Assembly (NCBI RefSeq): GCF_014639655.1
Contig: NZ_BMGB01000001.1
Location: 310,001-374,000 of the forward strand
Direction: 5' to 3'
DNA: 64,000 nt
From: Conyzicola nivalis
Lineage (GTDB): Bacteria; Actinomycetota; Actinomycetes; Actinomycetales; Microbacteriaceae
Shown one piece after another: positions 39,169 through 47,780 of the stretch. The stretch's first letter is position 1. The number at the start of each line of letters is the position of its first letter. Below the pieces are notes generated by a model. It saw only the letters and a list, made by a program, of their open reading frames with translations, was not told the DNA's origin and searched no databases. The position numbers and the translations under genes are program-made.

Positions 39169-39702
39169 GTGCTCATCGCGATGGCCGGGCTTCCGGGAAC
39201 CGGAAAAACGGCCATCGCCGAAGCGATCGGTGCGCGGCTGCTCAAGCCGGTAGTGTCGGTCGATCCCATCGAGTCCGCGATTCTGCGGGCCGGGATCGAC
39301 GCAGACCAGCCGACTGGGTTGGCCGCGTACCTCGTCGCTGAAACGCTCACCGAGACGGTGATGCGTGCCGGGCACGGTGCCATCATCGACGCGGTCAACG
39401 CCGTGGATCCCGCCCGCGAGCAGTGGGTCAATCTCGCTGCCCGCTCCGGCGAGACGCTGCGGTTCATCGAAGTCGTCTGCTCCGACCTCGCGCTGCACCG
39501 CAAGCGGCTCGAAGAGCGGGAGCGTCACCTGCCGCACGTCGTGTCCCCGTCGTGGTTCGCCGTCGAGCAGAGTCTCGACGAATACGCCGAATGGTCGGGG
39601 TCGAGCGGTGCCGTCGAACGGCTCACCGTCGATTCGGTCGAACCCCTCGACGCGCTCGTAGAACGCGCCCTCGAGTTTCTCGGGCGCCCCTCCACTTCTT
39701 AG
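39169..39702 (+). CDS. P-loop kinase-like ATPase
   Basis: 177 residues. Walker A AGLPGTGKT (residues 6-14) at the very N-terminus, a DXXE-like DPIES acceptor segment, and ...HRKRLEERERHLP, which resembles the lid of nucleotide/PNK-like kinases and zeta-like ATPases. Substrate unknown. It begins 5 bp after atpC and probably shares the atp transcript, though it is not an ATP synthase component. Confidence 0.8.
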   Translation: MLIAMAGLPGTGKTAIAEAIGARLLKPVVSVDPIESAILRAGIDADQPTGLAAYLVAETLTETVMRAGHGAIIDAVNAVDPAREQWVNLAARSGETLRFIEVVCSDLALHRKRLEERERHLPHVVSPSWFAVEQSLDEYAEWSGSSGAVERLTVDSVEPLDALVERALEFLGRPSTS

Positions 39703-39708
39703 GACCGA

Positions 39709-40455
39709 ATGCTCGTACTGCTCCCGCCGTCGGAGACCAAGCGCGACGGCGGCGAAGCCGGCCGTTCCCTCGATCTCACCGCGCTGCGGCACCCGCAACT
39801 CACCGCCCAGCGGAGTGCGGCCGTCTCCGCGCTGACGGCCCTGTCCCGCGACGTCGTCGCCTCGACCGCCGCCCTCGGTCTCGGGCCGACCCAAGGGTTC
39901 GAGATCGAACGCAATAACGCTCTCGAGTCGTCGCCGGTGATGCCGGCTATCGACCGCTACACCGGCGTGCTCTACGACGGCATCGACACCGTGAGCCTGA
40001 CCGCGGAACAGCGCGCGTGGGTGGTGCGGCACGTCGTGGTGAACTCGGCTCTGTTCGGCCTGCTTGGCGCAGGCGACGAGATCCCCGCCTACCGCCTGTC
40101 GCACGACTCCAGGCTGCCCGGCCTGCCGCTCAAGAAACTCTGGCGGGCGGCGAACGCGGAGGTGCTCGCGGCCACGCCCGGTGTCATCCTCGACCTGCGG
40201 TCGGAGTCGTACGCCGCTCTCGGCCCGCTGCCGGGGCACGACGACGCACACTACCTACGCGTCGTGACGCAGACGGCCACCGGCCAGAAGAAGGCGCTGA
40301 CGCACTTCAACAAGAAGGGCAAGGGCGTTTTCGTGCGGCAGCTCGCCCAGGCGGGTCGCGATCACGAGAGCGTCGAATCCCTGCTGGAGTGGGCGGCGAC
40401 GAGTGGCGTCCGCCTCGATCGCGGCAAACCGGGTGAACTCGAACTGACCGTCTGA
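39709..40455 (+). CDS. yaaA: YaaA family (DUF328) peroxide-stress protein
   Basis: 248 residues. Begins LVLLPPSETK, the YaaA signature, and contains YTGVLYDGID, FGLLGAGDEIPAYRLS and THFNKKGKG. E. coli YaaA limits free iron and DNA damage under H2O2 stress and binds DNA. Its position 6 bp after the P-loop gene suggests co-transcription. Confidence 0.9.
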   Translation: MLVLLPPSETKRDGGEAGRSLDLTALRHPQLTAQRSAAVSALTALSRDVVASTAALGLGPTQGFEIERNNALESSPVMPAIDRYTGVLYDGIDTVSLTAEQRAWVVRHVVVNSALFGLLGAGDEIPAYRLSHDSRLPGLPLKKLWRAANAEVLAATPGVILDLRSESYAALGPLPGHDDAHYLRVVTQTATGQKKALTHFNKKGKGVFVRQLAQAGRDHESVESLLEWAATSGVRLDRGKPGELELTV

Positions 40456-40521
40456 GTCGTCCGTACAGCTGGCGATAGAGTGAGCGGGCGCACAGGCACG
40501 CACGACCCCGGGGGAATCAGG

Positions 40522-41076
40522 ATGGATCCGTACGACAGCTACACGAGCGACGAGCAGGCTTTCGCGTCGCTCTTGCTGGTCTGGGGGATCGCGCTCGCCC
40601 TCGTGGCGGCAATCCTGGTCGTGAACTACCTACTGGTCGCGATCCCGCTTTCGGCGGTGTTCCGCAAGACCGGAATCGCACCGTGGAAGGCCTGGGTGCC
40701 GTTCTATTCCACCTACACGTGGCTGCGTCTCGGCGGCCAGAGCGGACACTGGGTGTGGGCGTCGCTGGTGCCGTACGGCGGGGTGGTGACCTCGGTCTTC
40801 CTCTACCTCGGCATGCACCGCACGGGCAGGGCGTTCGGCAAGGAGTCGGGCTTCGTCGCGTTGGGCATCCTGCTGCCGTGGGTGTGGCTGAGCATCCTGG
40901 GCTTCGGGCGCGCCGAGTACCGCCCCGAACTGATCGCGGCGGCGGGCTTGGGCGCACCCCTCGAGGGACACGGCGCGCACGTCTACGCGACTCCGGGCGT
41001 TATGCCCGCCGGGTCGCCCACCGCTTGGCCGATGTCTGCCCCACAGGAACCACCCGCGCCGCCCACTCGGGACTAG
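40522..41076 (+). CDS. DUF5684 domain membrane protein
   Basis: 184 residues. Four to five hydrophobic segments, with FRKTGIAPWKAWVPFYSTYTWLRLGGQSGHWVW, the hallmark of DUF5684, which is often annotated near signal peptidase genes. The tail is Pro/Ala-rich. ATG 40522 is preceded by GGGGGAATCAGG. Function unknown. Confidence 0.75.
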   Translation: MDPYDSYTSDEQAFASLLLVWGIALALVAAILVVNYLLVAIPLSAVFRKTGIAPWKAWVPFYSTYTWLRLGGQSGHWVWASLVPYGGVVTSVFLYLGMHRTGRAFGKESGFVALGILLPWVWLSILGFGRAEYRPELIAAAGLGAPLEGHGAHVYATPGVMPAGSPTAWPMSAPQEPPAPPTRD

Positions 41077-41133
41077 CCCGCGCCACCGGTCCGGCCACCG
41101 GCCCGCGCCACCTGTCCTGTCGCCGCGAACGCC

Positions 41134-41745
41134 CTACGCCGTCGCCCGGAAACACCCCGCGACGTGATCGTCGACCATGCCGCTCGACTGCATCAGCGCG
41201 TAGAGCGTGGTCGGGCCCACAAAGCGGAACCCCAGCGCCCGCAGCGCCTTGCTCGCCGCCGTCGACTCGGGCGTGATCGCCGGGATCTCGGCGAACGACG
41301 CCGGTGCGTGCGGACGCGCCGGGGGAGCGAAGCCCCACAGCAGTTCGTCGAGTGCGCCCGGTGAATCACGGGTCAGTTCGAGCGTGAGCCCGGCGTTCGC
41401 GATCGTCGCCTCGATCTTCGCGCGATTGCGGATGATCGCGGCGTTCTGCATCAGAGCATCGACATCGTCTGGCGTCATCGCCGCGACACGGGAGGGATCG
41501 AAGCCGTGGAAGGCGGCCCGGAAGTTCTCGCGCCGGCGCAGGATCGTGATCCACGACAGGCCGGCCTGGAATCCCTCGAGGCTGAGCTTCTCGAAGAGCG
41601 GACGGTCGCCGTGCAACGGGAAGCCCCACTCGGTGTCGTGGTAGCGCTGATACTCGGCGTCTGAGCCGGCCCAGGAACACCGCCGCACCCCGTCTTCGCC
41701 GACGACGAGGCTCGGGCGTGGCCGCACCGTCGCCGTCTCGCTCAC
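41134..41745 (-). CDS. tag: DNA-3-methyladenine glycosylase I
   Basis: 203 residues. RRCSWAGSDAEYQRYHDTEWG, FEKLSLEGFQAGLSWITILRRRENFRAAF, and C-terminal HVAGCF supplying the zinc ligands with the N-terminal Cys. It excises 3-methyladenine from DNA. GTG 41745 overlaps the ogt stop (GTGA), forming an alkylation-repair operon with it. Confidence 0.95.
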   Translation of the reverse strand: MSETATVRPRPSLVVGEDGVRRCSWAGSDAEYQRYHDTEWGFPLHGDRPLFEKLSLEGFQAGLSWITILRRRENFRAAFHGFDPSRVAAMTPDDVDALMQNAAIIRNRAKIEATIANAGLTLELTRDSPGALDELLWGFAPPARPHAPASFAEIPAITPESTAASKALRALGFRFVGPTTLYALMQSSGMVDDHVAGCFRATA

Positions 41746-42305
41746 GCGGGAACGCCGAGCTGCTTTGCCGCGGGGGTCGCCGTCGTGAGCACCGTGCGGT
41801 GAACTATGCCCTCGTGGTCGAGCAGCCACGCCTTGGTGGGGATGCCGTTGCCGCCGCTGTAGCCGGTGATCTTTCCGTTGCCGGCGAGGATGCGGTGGCA
41901 GGGCACGATGATCGGGATCGGGTTGGCGCCCACGGCACCCCCGACGGCCCGCCCCGCGGTCGCCCTGCCGGTGGCCGCGCCGATGCTGCCGTAGGAGGCG
42001 ACCTCGCCCCAGCCGAGCGTCGCCAGCTCGTTCCACACGGCCTTCTGGAACTCGGTGCCCGCGAGCGACACCGGCACATCGAAGTCGTGACGGGTGCCGG
42101 CGAAGTATTCGGTGAGCTGCGTCTTAGCGGTCTCGAGAACGGCGGTGCTGTTCTCGGGGAACTCTTCGAGCGGCAGGGAGCCCGCCCGCTCGATGCTGAG
42201 AGACGTTACCGCTTGGCCGTCGCTGGTGAGCTCGAGCCGGCCGATCGGGCTGTCGACGCGCACGAGAAACGGCGGGGCGGTGAAGGTGACGGATCGAATG
42301 GTCAT
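41742..42305 (-). CDS. ogt: Methylated-DNA--[protein]-cysteine S-methyltransferase
   Basis: 187 residues. The methyl-acceptor cysteine is in PIIVPCHRIL, preceded by GTEFQKAVWNEL and YGSIGAATG of the helix-turn-helix and followed by GYSGG. It transfers O6-alkyl groups from guanine to itself, once. ATG 42305 (MTIRSV) is chosen over an upstream in-frame codon by family length. Coupled to tag. Confidence 0.95.
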   Translation of the reverse strand: MTIRSVTFTAPPFLVRVDSPIGRLELTSDGQAVTSLSIERAGSLPLEEFPENSTAVLETAKTQLTEYFAGTRHDFDVPVSLAGTEFQKAVWNELATLGWGEVASYGSIGAATGRATAGRAVGGAVGANPIPIIVPCHRILAGNGKITGYSGGNGIPTKAWLLDHEGIVHRTVLTTATPAAKQLGVPA

Positions 42306-42419
42306 GGGTCGACTGTAACGCCAGCCGACAAGACCGATCCGGCACTTTTCGGACATGGCGAAACCTCCGCGACCTCACCGGCCTGGGGAGGACAGGACGC
42401 CCCGGTCTAGCATGATCGC

Positions 42420-43397
42420 ATGGCTACCATCGAGTATCGCAACCTCGGCGCGAGCGGACTCCGCGTCTCGACCATCGGTTTGGGCTGCAACAACTTCGGC
42501 CGGGCCGATACGCCCACCGAGACGCAGGCCGGCACCGACGCCGTCATCCACGCCGCGATCGACGCGGGCGTCACCCTGTTCGACACCGCGGACATCTACG
42601 GCGCCGAGCGCGGCCTGAGCGAGACGCTGATGGGCAACTCCCTCGGCGCCCGCCGGAACCACATCGTGCTCGCGACGAAGTTCGGAATGGACATGGCGGG
42701 GGCGAACGGGCCCGACTGGGGTGCGCGCGGCTCGCGCCGGTACATCCGTCTCGCCGTCGAGGCCTCGCTACGCAGGCTGCAGACCGACTGGATCGACCTC
42801 TATCAGCTGCACACGCCCGACCCGCTCACTCCCATCGGCGAGACGCTGAGCGCACTCGACGACCTCATCACCGAGGGCAAGGTGCGCTATATCGGCCACT
42901 CGAACCTCGCGGGTTGGCAGATCGCCGACGCCGAGTACACGGCGGCCCTCGGTTCGCATCCGAAGTTCGTGTCGGCGCAGAACGAGTACAGCCTGCTCGT
43001 GCGCGACGCCGAGGCGGAGGTGCTGCCCGCCGTCAACGCGTACGGGCTCGGGTTCCTGCCGTTCTTCCCGCTCTACAACGGGCTGTTCACGGGCAAGTTC
43101 TCGCGCGAGGGCGGCCCGGCAGACAGTCGCATCATGCGCATCCGTTCGCATCTGCTGACCGACGCACCGTGGGACACCATCGAGCGCTACGAGGCGTTCT
43201 GCGCGGCCCGCGGCGTCAGCATGCTCGAGGCCACCTTCGCCTGGCTGCTCGCCCAGCCGGGCCTGACCAGCGTGATCGCGGGGGCGACGAGACCCGATCA
43301 GATCGAACAGAATGCGGATGCCGCCGTCGCGTGGGCCCCGAGTCCCGAAGAGGTCGCCGAGATCTCGGAGATCTTCGACCCGGCGTCGCTCGCGTAG
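42420..43397 (+). CDS. Aldo/keto reductase
   Basis: 325 residues. A (beta/alpha)8 NADPH enzyme with the catalytic Asp and Tyr in LFDTADIYG, Lys in LATKFG, His in YQLHTPD, and the cofactor loop IAGATRPDQIEQN at the C-terminal end. Substrate unknown. It ends at 43397, where its TAG abuts the reversed stop of the next gene (TAGCTA). Confidence 0.93.
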   Translation: MATIEYRNLGASGLRVSTIGLGCNNFGRADTPTETQAGTDAVIHAAIDAGVTLFDTADIYGAERGLSETLMGNSLGARRNHIVLATKFGMDMAGANGPDWGARGSRRYIRLAVEASLRRLQTDWIDLYQLHTPDPLTPIGETLSALDDLITEGKVRYIGHSNLAGWQIADAEYTAALGSHPKFVSAQNEYSLLVRDAEAEVLPAVNAYGLGFLPFFPLYNGLFTGKFSREGGPADSRIMRIRSHLLTDAPWDTIERYEAFCAARGVSMLEATFAWLLAQPGLTSVIAGATRPDQIEQNADAAVAWAPSPEEVAEISEIFDPASLA

Positions 43398-44300
43398 CTA
43401 CGGCACTGTGAGCACGATCTTGCCCGGTCCGCTGCGTTCTTCGAAGCGCCGGTAGGCGTCGGCGACCCGCGCGAGCGGGAAGGTGGCGAGGATCGGGAAC
43501 ACCAGTTCCCCGGTGACGGTCTGGCGCGCGAGCTCCACGAGCTCGGCGCGGCTCTTGCGGCCGCCGCCGACGTTGCCGATGCCGGGAGTGTCGAAGTCGA
43601 CGATCGAGTTGATGCGGGAGGGCGCGATGCCCAATTCGAGGCCGATGCGCACCGACGCGGGGCCCGAGTTGTCGAGCATCGCCGTGTATCCGTGCGGTGC
43701 GGCGGCGCGCAGCCGCTCCAGCTCACCGTCGCCGTAGGCGACCGGGATGGCGCCGAGCGAGCGCAGGAGGTCATGGTTGGGTTCGCTCGCTGTGCCGATG
43801 ACCGTGGCGCCCGTCGCGCGGGCGAATTGCGTGGCGAGCAGCCCGACCCCGCCGGCGGCCGCCGTGACGATGACGGTGTCGTCGGCGGTGAGCGCGAGCG
43901 AGTCGGTCGAGCGGCGCGCCGCGTTTCCCACGAGACCGATGCCGGCAGCGACCGCCCAGTCGAGCCCGGCGGGTTTGGGCGCGACGTTGGCGGCGCGGAC
44001 CACCACGTACTCGGCTTGCGCCGCGAAGGACGTGTAGCCGAGCACCTCGTCCCCGGAGGAGACGTCGTCCACGCCGTCGCCGACTTCGTCGACCACGCCG
44101 GCGAATTCCGCTCCTTGGCCGCTCGGCAGGGCGTGCTCGGCCACGTATCCGCCTCGACGCACCTTGTAGTCGTAGGCGTTGAGTCCCGCGGCGCGGACGG
44201 CCACCCGCACCTGCCCCTCGCCGGCGTGCGGCTCGTCGACGTCGACGACGCGCAGGACGTCGGGGGATCCGAATTGCGAGTACCTGACCGCGAGTGACAT
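43398..44300 (-). CDS. Zinc-free MDR-type NADP-dependent oxidoreductase
   Basis: 300 residues. A medium-chain dehydrogenase/reductase without structural or catalytic zinc ligands. NADP motif AAAGGVGLLATQFARA (about residues 145-160) and GLNAYDYKVRRGGY near the N-terminus fit the quinone oxidoreductase group. ATG 44300 (MSLAVRYSQFG) matches the family start. Substrate unknown. Convergent with the aldo/keto reductase, with zero spacer. Confidence 0.9.
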   Translation of the reverse strand: MSLAVRYSQFGSPDVLRVVDVDEPHAGEGQVRVAVRAAGLNAYDYKVRRGGYVAEHALPSGQGAEFAGVVDEVGDGVDDVSSGDEVLGYTSFAAQAEYVVVRAANVAPKPAGLDWAVAAGIGLVGNAARRSTDSLALTADDTVIVTAAAGGVGLLATQFARATGATVIGTASEPNHDLLRSLGAIPVAYGDGELERLRAAAPHGYTAMLDNSGPASVRIGLELGIAPSRINSIVDFDTPGIGNVGGGRKSRAELVELARQTVTGELVFPILATFPLARVADAYRRFEERSGPGKIVLTVP

Positions 44301-44386
44301 GCGAGCCAGCTTATGCACAGCCTCGGGTTCTGCACAGATCGCCTCGCGCCCGGCACCCCGGCCCGCCCGACGCCGAGACTGGCGGC

Positions 44387-45556
44387 ATGCCTACAGTTAC
44401 CGCCGCCAACGCCGCGGACTTCCTCGCCGTCGTGCCCCATCTGGTCGGGTTCGAGCCCCGAAACAGCATCGTCTTCGTCGCTTTCCGCGGGAGGCGCACC
44501 TGCGGCGCCTTGCGGTTCGACCTTCCGCGGTTCGACCTTCCTGGGTTCGACCTTCCGGGGCCCGCCGGGTCGGATGACGCGGGGCGGCGCCTCCACAAAC
44601 GGGTGGCCACAACGCTCGTCGGCACCCTGAGCAAACTGCAGGGCGTCGACGCCGTCGTACCGGTCGTGTTCACAGACGAGGGCTTCGGCGGCTCCGGTCC
44701 ACCCCGTGAGCACTTCGTCGCGGCCGTCGCGGCCCGCCTCGAGTTCTCCGGTTTTACGGTCCGCGACGCGCTGTGCGTCGCGTCGGACGGCTGGGGCTCG
44801 TACCTCGACGACCGGTGTCCCGCCGAGGGCCGGCCGCTCGCCGCTATCGAGCGGTCGGGCGTTCTCGACGGGCTCTCCGCCGACGCCCTCCGTCCGCTCG
44901 GCGACGTCGCGGGCTGGGCGGCGTTGCCCGACGTCGGCGCGATCGACTGCGAGCGGGTGGCGAAGCTCGTACTCCGGTTCGCCGCGCTGGTCGACGGTAC
45001 TCCCGGGTGCCCGATCGACCCGCGCGTCGCGCGAGCCATCGGCCTGCCTCGCGCCCAAGGCCCGGGCGACGTTCCGTCGACCCTCGAAGCGATCCTGCGC
45101 ATCGACCCCGGCCGCATCGAGCCGGCGGCCGCCGCGTTCGTCATCGCCGTCGTGCGTTCGCCCGCCCTCCGCGACGTCGTTATGCTGCAGTGGGCCTTCG
45201 ACCTCGAGACGGGAGAGCGTGTGCTCGCCGACGCGCACCGGTTCGCGCTGGGCGCTCCCGCCGACGCGCTCCCCACTGCCGGGCTGATGCTCGGCCGGGG
45301 TCCGCGACCGGATCCCGCCCGCGTCGAGACGGCGATCTCCCTGATCAAGACCATCGCCGCGCTGGCGCCGCGCCGCGCCCGTCCGCCCCTGCTGTGCATG
45401 CTCGCCTGGCTCAATTGGGCTCTCGGGCGCAGCAGCGTTGCGAACGAATTCGTGTGTGCGTCCGAAGCCATCGATGCCGACTACAGCCTCGCGGAGGTGC
45501 TGCGCATGGTGTTGGAGAGGGGGATTCTTCCCGAATGGGCGTTCGCCGGCGGCTAA
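44387..45556 (+). CDS. DUF4192 family protein
   Basis: 389 residues. N-terminal ADFLAVVPHLVGFEPRNSIVFVAFRG is the DUF4192 signature, and the rest is Ala/Leu-rich helical with SYLDDRCPAEG. Function unknown; actinobacteria-specific. It contains a 15-bp in-frame repeat encoding RFDLP/RFDLP/GFDLP (44514-44558). ATG 44387 is chosen because the family begins MPTVTAANAADF. Confidence 0.85.
   Translation: MPTVTAANAADFLAVVPHLVGFEPRNSIVFVAFRGRRTCGALRFDLPRFDLPGFDLPGPAGSDDAGRRLHKRVATTLVGTLSKLQGVDAVVPVVFTDEGFGGSGPPREHFVAAVAARLEFSGFTVRDALCVASDGWGSYLDDRCPAEGRPLAAIERSGVLDGLSADALRPLGDVAGWAALPDVGAIDCERVAKLVLRFAALVDGTPGCPIDPRVARAIGLPRAQGPGDVPSTLEAILRIDPGRIEPAAAAFVIAVVRSPALRDVVMLQWAFDLETGERVLADAHRFALGAPADALPTAGLMLGRGPRPDPARVETAISLIKTIAALAPRRARPPLLCMLAWLNWALGRSSVANEFVCASEAIDADYSLAEVLRMVLERGILPEWAFAGG
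44514..44558 (+). repeat. Three tandem 15-bp coding repeats
   Basis: GGTTCGACCTTCCGC, GGTTCGACCTTCCTG and GGTTCGACCTTCCGG follow each other exactly. They add FDLP units to DUF4192 in a likely surface loop between the first strands. The unit is a multiple of three, so copy-number changes keep the frame. Confidence 0.85.
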
Positions 45557-45560
45557 CTGC

Positions 45561-45595
45561 GCTACCGGCTACCGGCTACCGGCTACCGGCTACCG
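45561..45595. repeat. Five tandem GCTACCG heptamers between convergent genes
   Basis: Five perfect 7-bp units, followed by a partial sixth (GCTA), fill the space between the DUF4192 stop (45554-45556) and the tspO stop (45597-45599). No other sequence is present in the gap, and no hairpin terminator is seen. Confidence 0.9.
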
Positions 45596-45596
45596 G

Positions 45597-46151
45597 CTAG
45601 CTGTTCAGCGCCGCCAGTGCCCAGTTGAGCGTCGTAGCGAACAGCACCCACGCCCAGTAGGGCACGAGCAACCACGCGGCCACCCTGCTGACGCGCCAGA
45701 ACGACAGCATGGTGAGCAGCACCGCCACGTCGAGGGCGAGGATGATCACGAGGGCGATCCACAGCGCCGGTGCACCGAGCGACGGGTAGAGGCCGAAGAA
45801 GACGGGCGTCCACAGGGCATTCAGCACGAGCTGCACGATGTAGAGGGTCAGCGCCGGGCGCACCGAGACGCGGTCGCGCTGCCGCCAGACGAGCCAGGCG
45901 GCGACGCTCATCAGCGTGTAGAGCAGCGTCCAGGCCGGTCCGAACACCCAGCTCGGCGGGTTCCACGGTGCCTTCTCCGCGTCGGCATACCACCCTTCGA
46001 CGTTTCCGGCGGTAGCCGTCGAGCCGAGCGCGGCCACCGCGAACGAGATCGCGAGGAACAGCACGAGCGCGAGCACCGACCTCCCCGTCGAGGTGGCGGG
46101 AGTTTTCGACGCGGCGGTCGACGATGCGGCGTGTGCGGATGACTCTGACAT
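45597..46151 (-). CDS. tspO: TspO/MBR family protein
   Basis: 184 residues. Five membrane helices, with PWNPPSWVFGPAWTLLYTLM and the Trp-rich ALWTPVFFGL and VPYWAWVLFATTLNWAL typical of TspO. Members bind porphyrins and act in tetrapyrrole or oxidative stress responses. A 27-residue polar Ser/Ala/Thr-rich N-terminus precedes helix 1. ATG 46151 (MSESSAH) has a GGGTGAAGGG SD. The gene ends against the heptamer repeat. Confidence 0.93.
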   Translation of the reverse strand: MSESSAHAASSTAASKTPATSTGRSVLALVLFLAISFAVAALGSTATAGNVEGWYADAEKAPWNPPSWVFGPAWTLLYTLMSVAAWLVWRQRDRVSVRPALTLYIVQLVLNALWTPVFFGLYPSLGAPALWIALVIILALDVAVLLTMLSFWRVSRVAAWLLVPYWAWVLFATTLNWALAALNS

Positions 46152-46203
46152 GCCCTTCACCCTACGTTCGCCGTGGTGCCGGGTCGAGTCCGACCGGGCG
46201 ACT

Positions 46204-47187
46204 CTACAGACCGTCGCCGCTGCGGGGCGCGATGTTGATGCTGCTGTTGAGGTCGTCGACGTCGGCGTTCAAACCGTCGAGTTCGGCGAGTTTGGTCTGG
46301 TAGCTCGCGTCGCGCGCGGAGATCGAGGCGTACAGCGCGTCGAGATCCTGCTGGCGCTGCAGCAGTGCGTTGCGCTCGCGGGTGAACTGCGCCTGGGACG
46401 AAAAATCGCCGCTGTCGGCACGCACGTTGAAGGTCGCGACGTCGGAGTCGAGCCGGTCGAACCCCGCCGTGTACGAGGCGTAGTCGGCCTCGATCCCCGC
46501 GGCGAGGGCTTCGAGTTCGGCGACGAGGGCTTCGGCACGGTTCTCGAGGTCGACGAAGACCTGATTCGACACGGTGAATAGACCCACGAGCAGCTGGCGG
46601 TCGTGGAACAGGTCGGCATAGTGCTTCTCGAGCCTCGGGTCGAGTTGGGCGACCTCGGTGCCGAGGATGGAGTGCAGCTCGTTCAGGCGTTCGCCTGGCT
46701 CGCTGCGCGCGTAGAACTCCATGCGCTCGACGAAGGCGGGGTCGCCCTCCATCGCGACGGCCTGGGCCTCGAGCAGGGGGGAGATGGCCGCGAGTTCGGC
46801 GTCGCCCATGCGGGCCCACGCGGCGTGCAACATCTCGTGGGCCGCGATGACCTCCTCCATGCCGTCGAGACGTTCGTCGGTGATGTCGTAGAGGTGGATC
46901 GCGCTCGACGCCGGAAGGTAGCAGCCGAGCGTGCCGACGCCCTCTTCGTCGCTCGAGCAGATCGAGTCGAACTCCTCCTGGTCGTTCACCTCGGGATGGG
47001 TCGCGTAGAAGAGGAACTCGCCCTGCTCGGTCATCGACGACCGTTGCACGTACCCCGCGATTTCCTCGCTGGGCTCGAAGTTCCACACGGCGAGCTGGTC
47101 GGTGATGCGCTGTCCGTGCTGCGTCGCCCACGCGACGGGGACGAGCACGGCGAACTGGAGCGCGACGACCACGACGATGGCGAACAC
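46204..47187 (-). CDS. Membrane-anchored protein with HExxH motif and coiled coil
   Basis: 327 residues. N-terminal membrane helix (1-21), then a polar extracytoplasmic region with AAHEMLHAAW (HExxH at 117-121), the zinc site of many metalloproteases, then helices and a long coiled coil (about 210-310). Two possible disulfide cysteines lie at 77 and 89. Function unknown; whether the HExxH is catalytic cannot be told. The GTG at 47187 has no clear SD and no better in-frame start codon lies upstream, so the N-terminus is tentative. Confidence 0.7.
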   Translation of the reverse strand: MFAIVVVVALQFAVLVPVAWATQHGQRITDQLAVWNFEPSEEIAGYVQRSSMTEQGEFLFYATHPEVNDQEEFDSICSSDEEGVGTLGCYLPASSAIHLYDITDERLDGMEEVIAAHEMLHAAWARMGDAELAAISPLLEAQAVAMEGDPAFVERMEFYARSEPGERLNELHSILGTEVAQLDPRLEKHYADLFHDRQLLVGLFTVSNQVFVDLENRAEALVAELEALAAGIEADYASYTAGFDRLDSDVATFNVRADSGDFSSQAQFTRERNALLQRQQDLDALYASISARDASYQTKLAELDGLNADVDDLNSSINIAPRSGDGL

Positions 47188-47327
47188 ACCGACGAGCGGA
47201 AAACGCGCGCGTGCTGTGCGGCCGGCGGGCGGGGTCGTGTCGTTCAGAAGCTCGTCTCCGATGCGAGGGGCCGGTACCCGGCGGTGTGCAGAAACCTTAG
47301 CAGCGGCGCACCCGGCAGAATGGGACC
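47188..47327. promoter_or_regulatory. Divergent intergenic region
   Basis: 140 bp between the HExxH gene (minus) and the Nudix gene (plus). The minus-strand frame stays open for over 70 bp upstream of 47187 (encoding a Thr/Pro/Arg-rich peptide) but has no ATG/GTG/TTG, so the start of that gene is uncertain. No promoter motif is convincing. Confidence 0.3.
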
Positions 47328-47762
47328 ATGCCGACCCCCGAGTCAGACACCGCCAGCGACCAGCGCGTCATCGTCATCGTCGCCGCGGTCATCGTCGACG
47401 ACGCGGGCCGCCTGCTGCTCGTGCGCAAACGCGGCACCGAGCGTTTTATGCAGGCGGGCGGCAAGATCGACCAGGGGGAGACTCCGGCGGTCGCCCTCGT
47501 GCGCGAACTCCACGAGGAGCTGCTGCTCGTCGTGCAGCCGGGCGACCTCGACTACCTCGGCCGCTTCCACGCGCCGGCCGCCAACGAGGCGGGCTACGTC
47601 GTCGACGCCGAAGTGTTCTTCGTCACGGTTCACGGCGAGGCCGTGGCATCCGCCGAAATCGACGAACTCGTCTGGGTCTCGCCCCTCGAGGCGCTCGACA
47701 TCCCGCTCGCGCCGCTCACGAGCGAGATCCTGCTCCCGTTGCTGGCGAAGCGCGCGGGCTAG
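47328..47762 (+). CDS. Nudix hydrolase
   Basis: 144 residues. Nudix box GGKIDQGETPAVALVRELHEELLL (about 44-67), with the invariant REXXEE; the glycine usual after EE is replaced by Leu. Hydrolyses nucleoside diphosphate-linked substrates; the particular one is unknown. ATG 47328. Confidence 0.9.
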   Translation: MPTPESDTASDQRVIVIVAAVIVDDAGRLLLVRKRGTERFMQAGGKIDQGETPAVALVRELHEELLLVVQPGDLDYLGRFHAPAANEAGYVVDAEVFFVTVHGEAVASAEIDELVWVSPLEALDIPLAPLTSEILLPLLAKRAG

Positions 47763-47780
47763 CCCTCAGCGAAGCTCCGC

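Noticed and set aside
39169-39702. Zeta-toxin of a toxin-antitoxin pair.
   Set aside because: Only the P-loop and basic lid are similar, no antitoxin gene accompanies it, and it sits in a core-gene transcript.
45561-45595. CRISPR-like array.
   Set aside because: The units are 7 bp with no spacers and no cas genes in the window.
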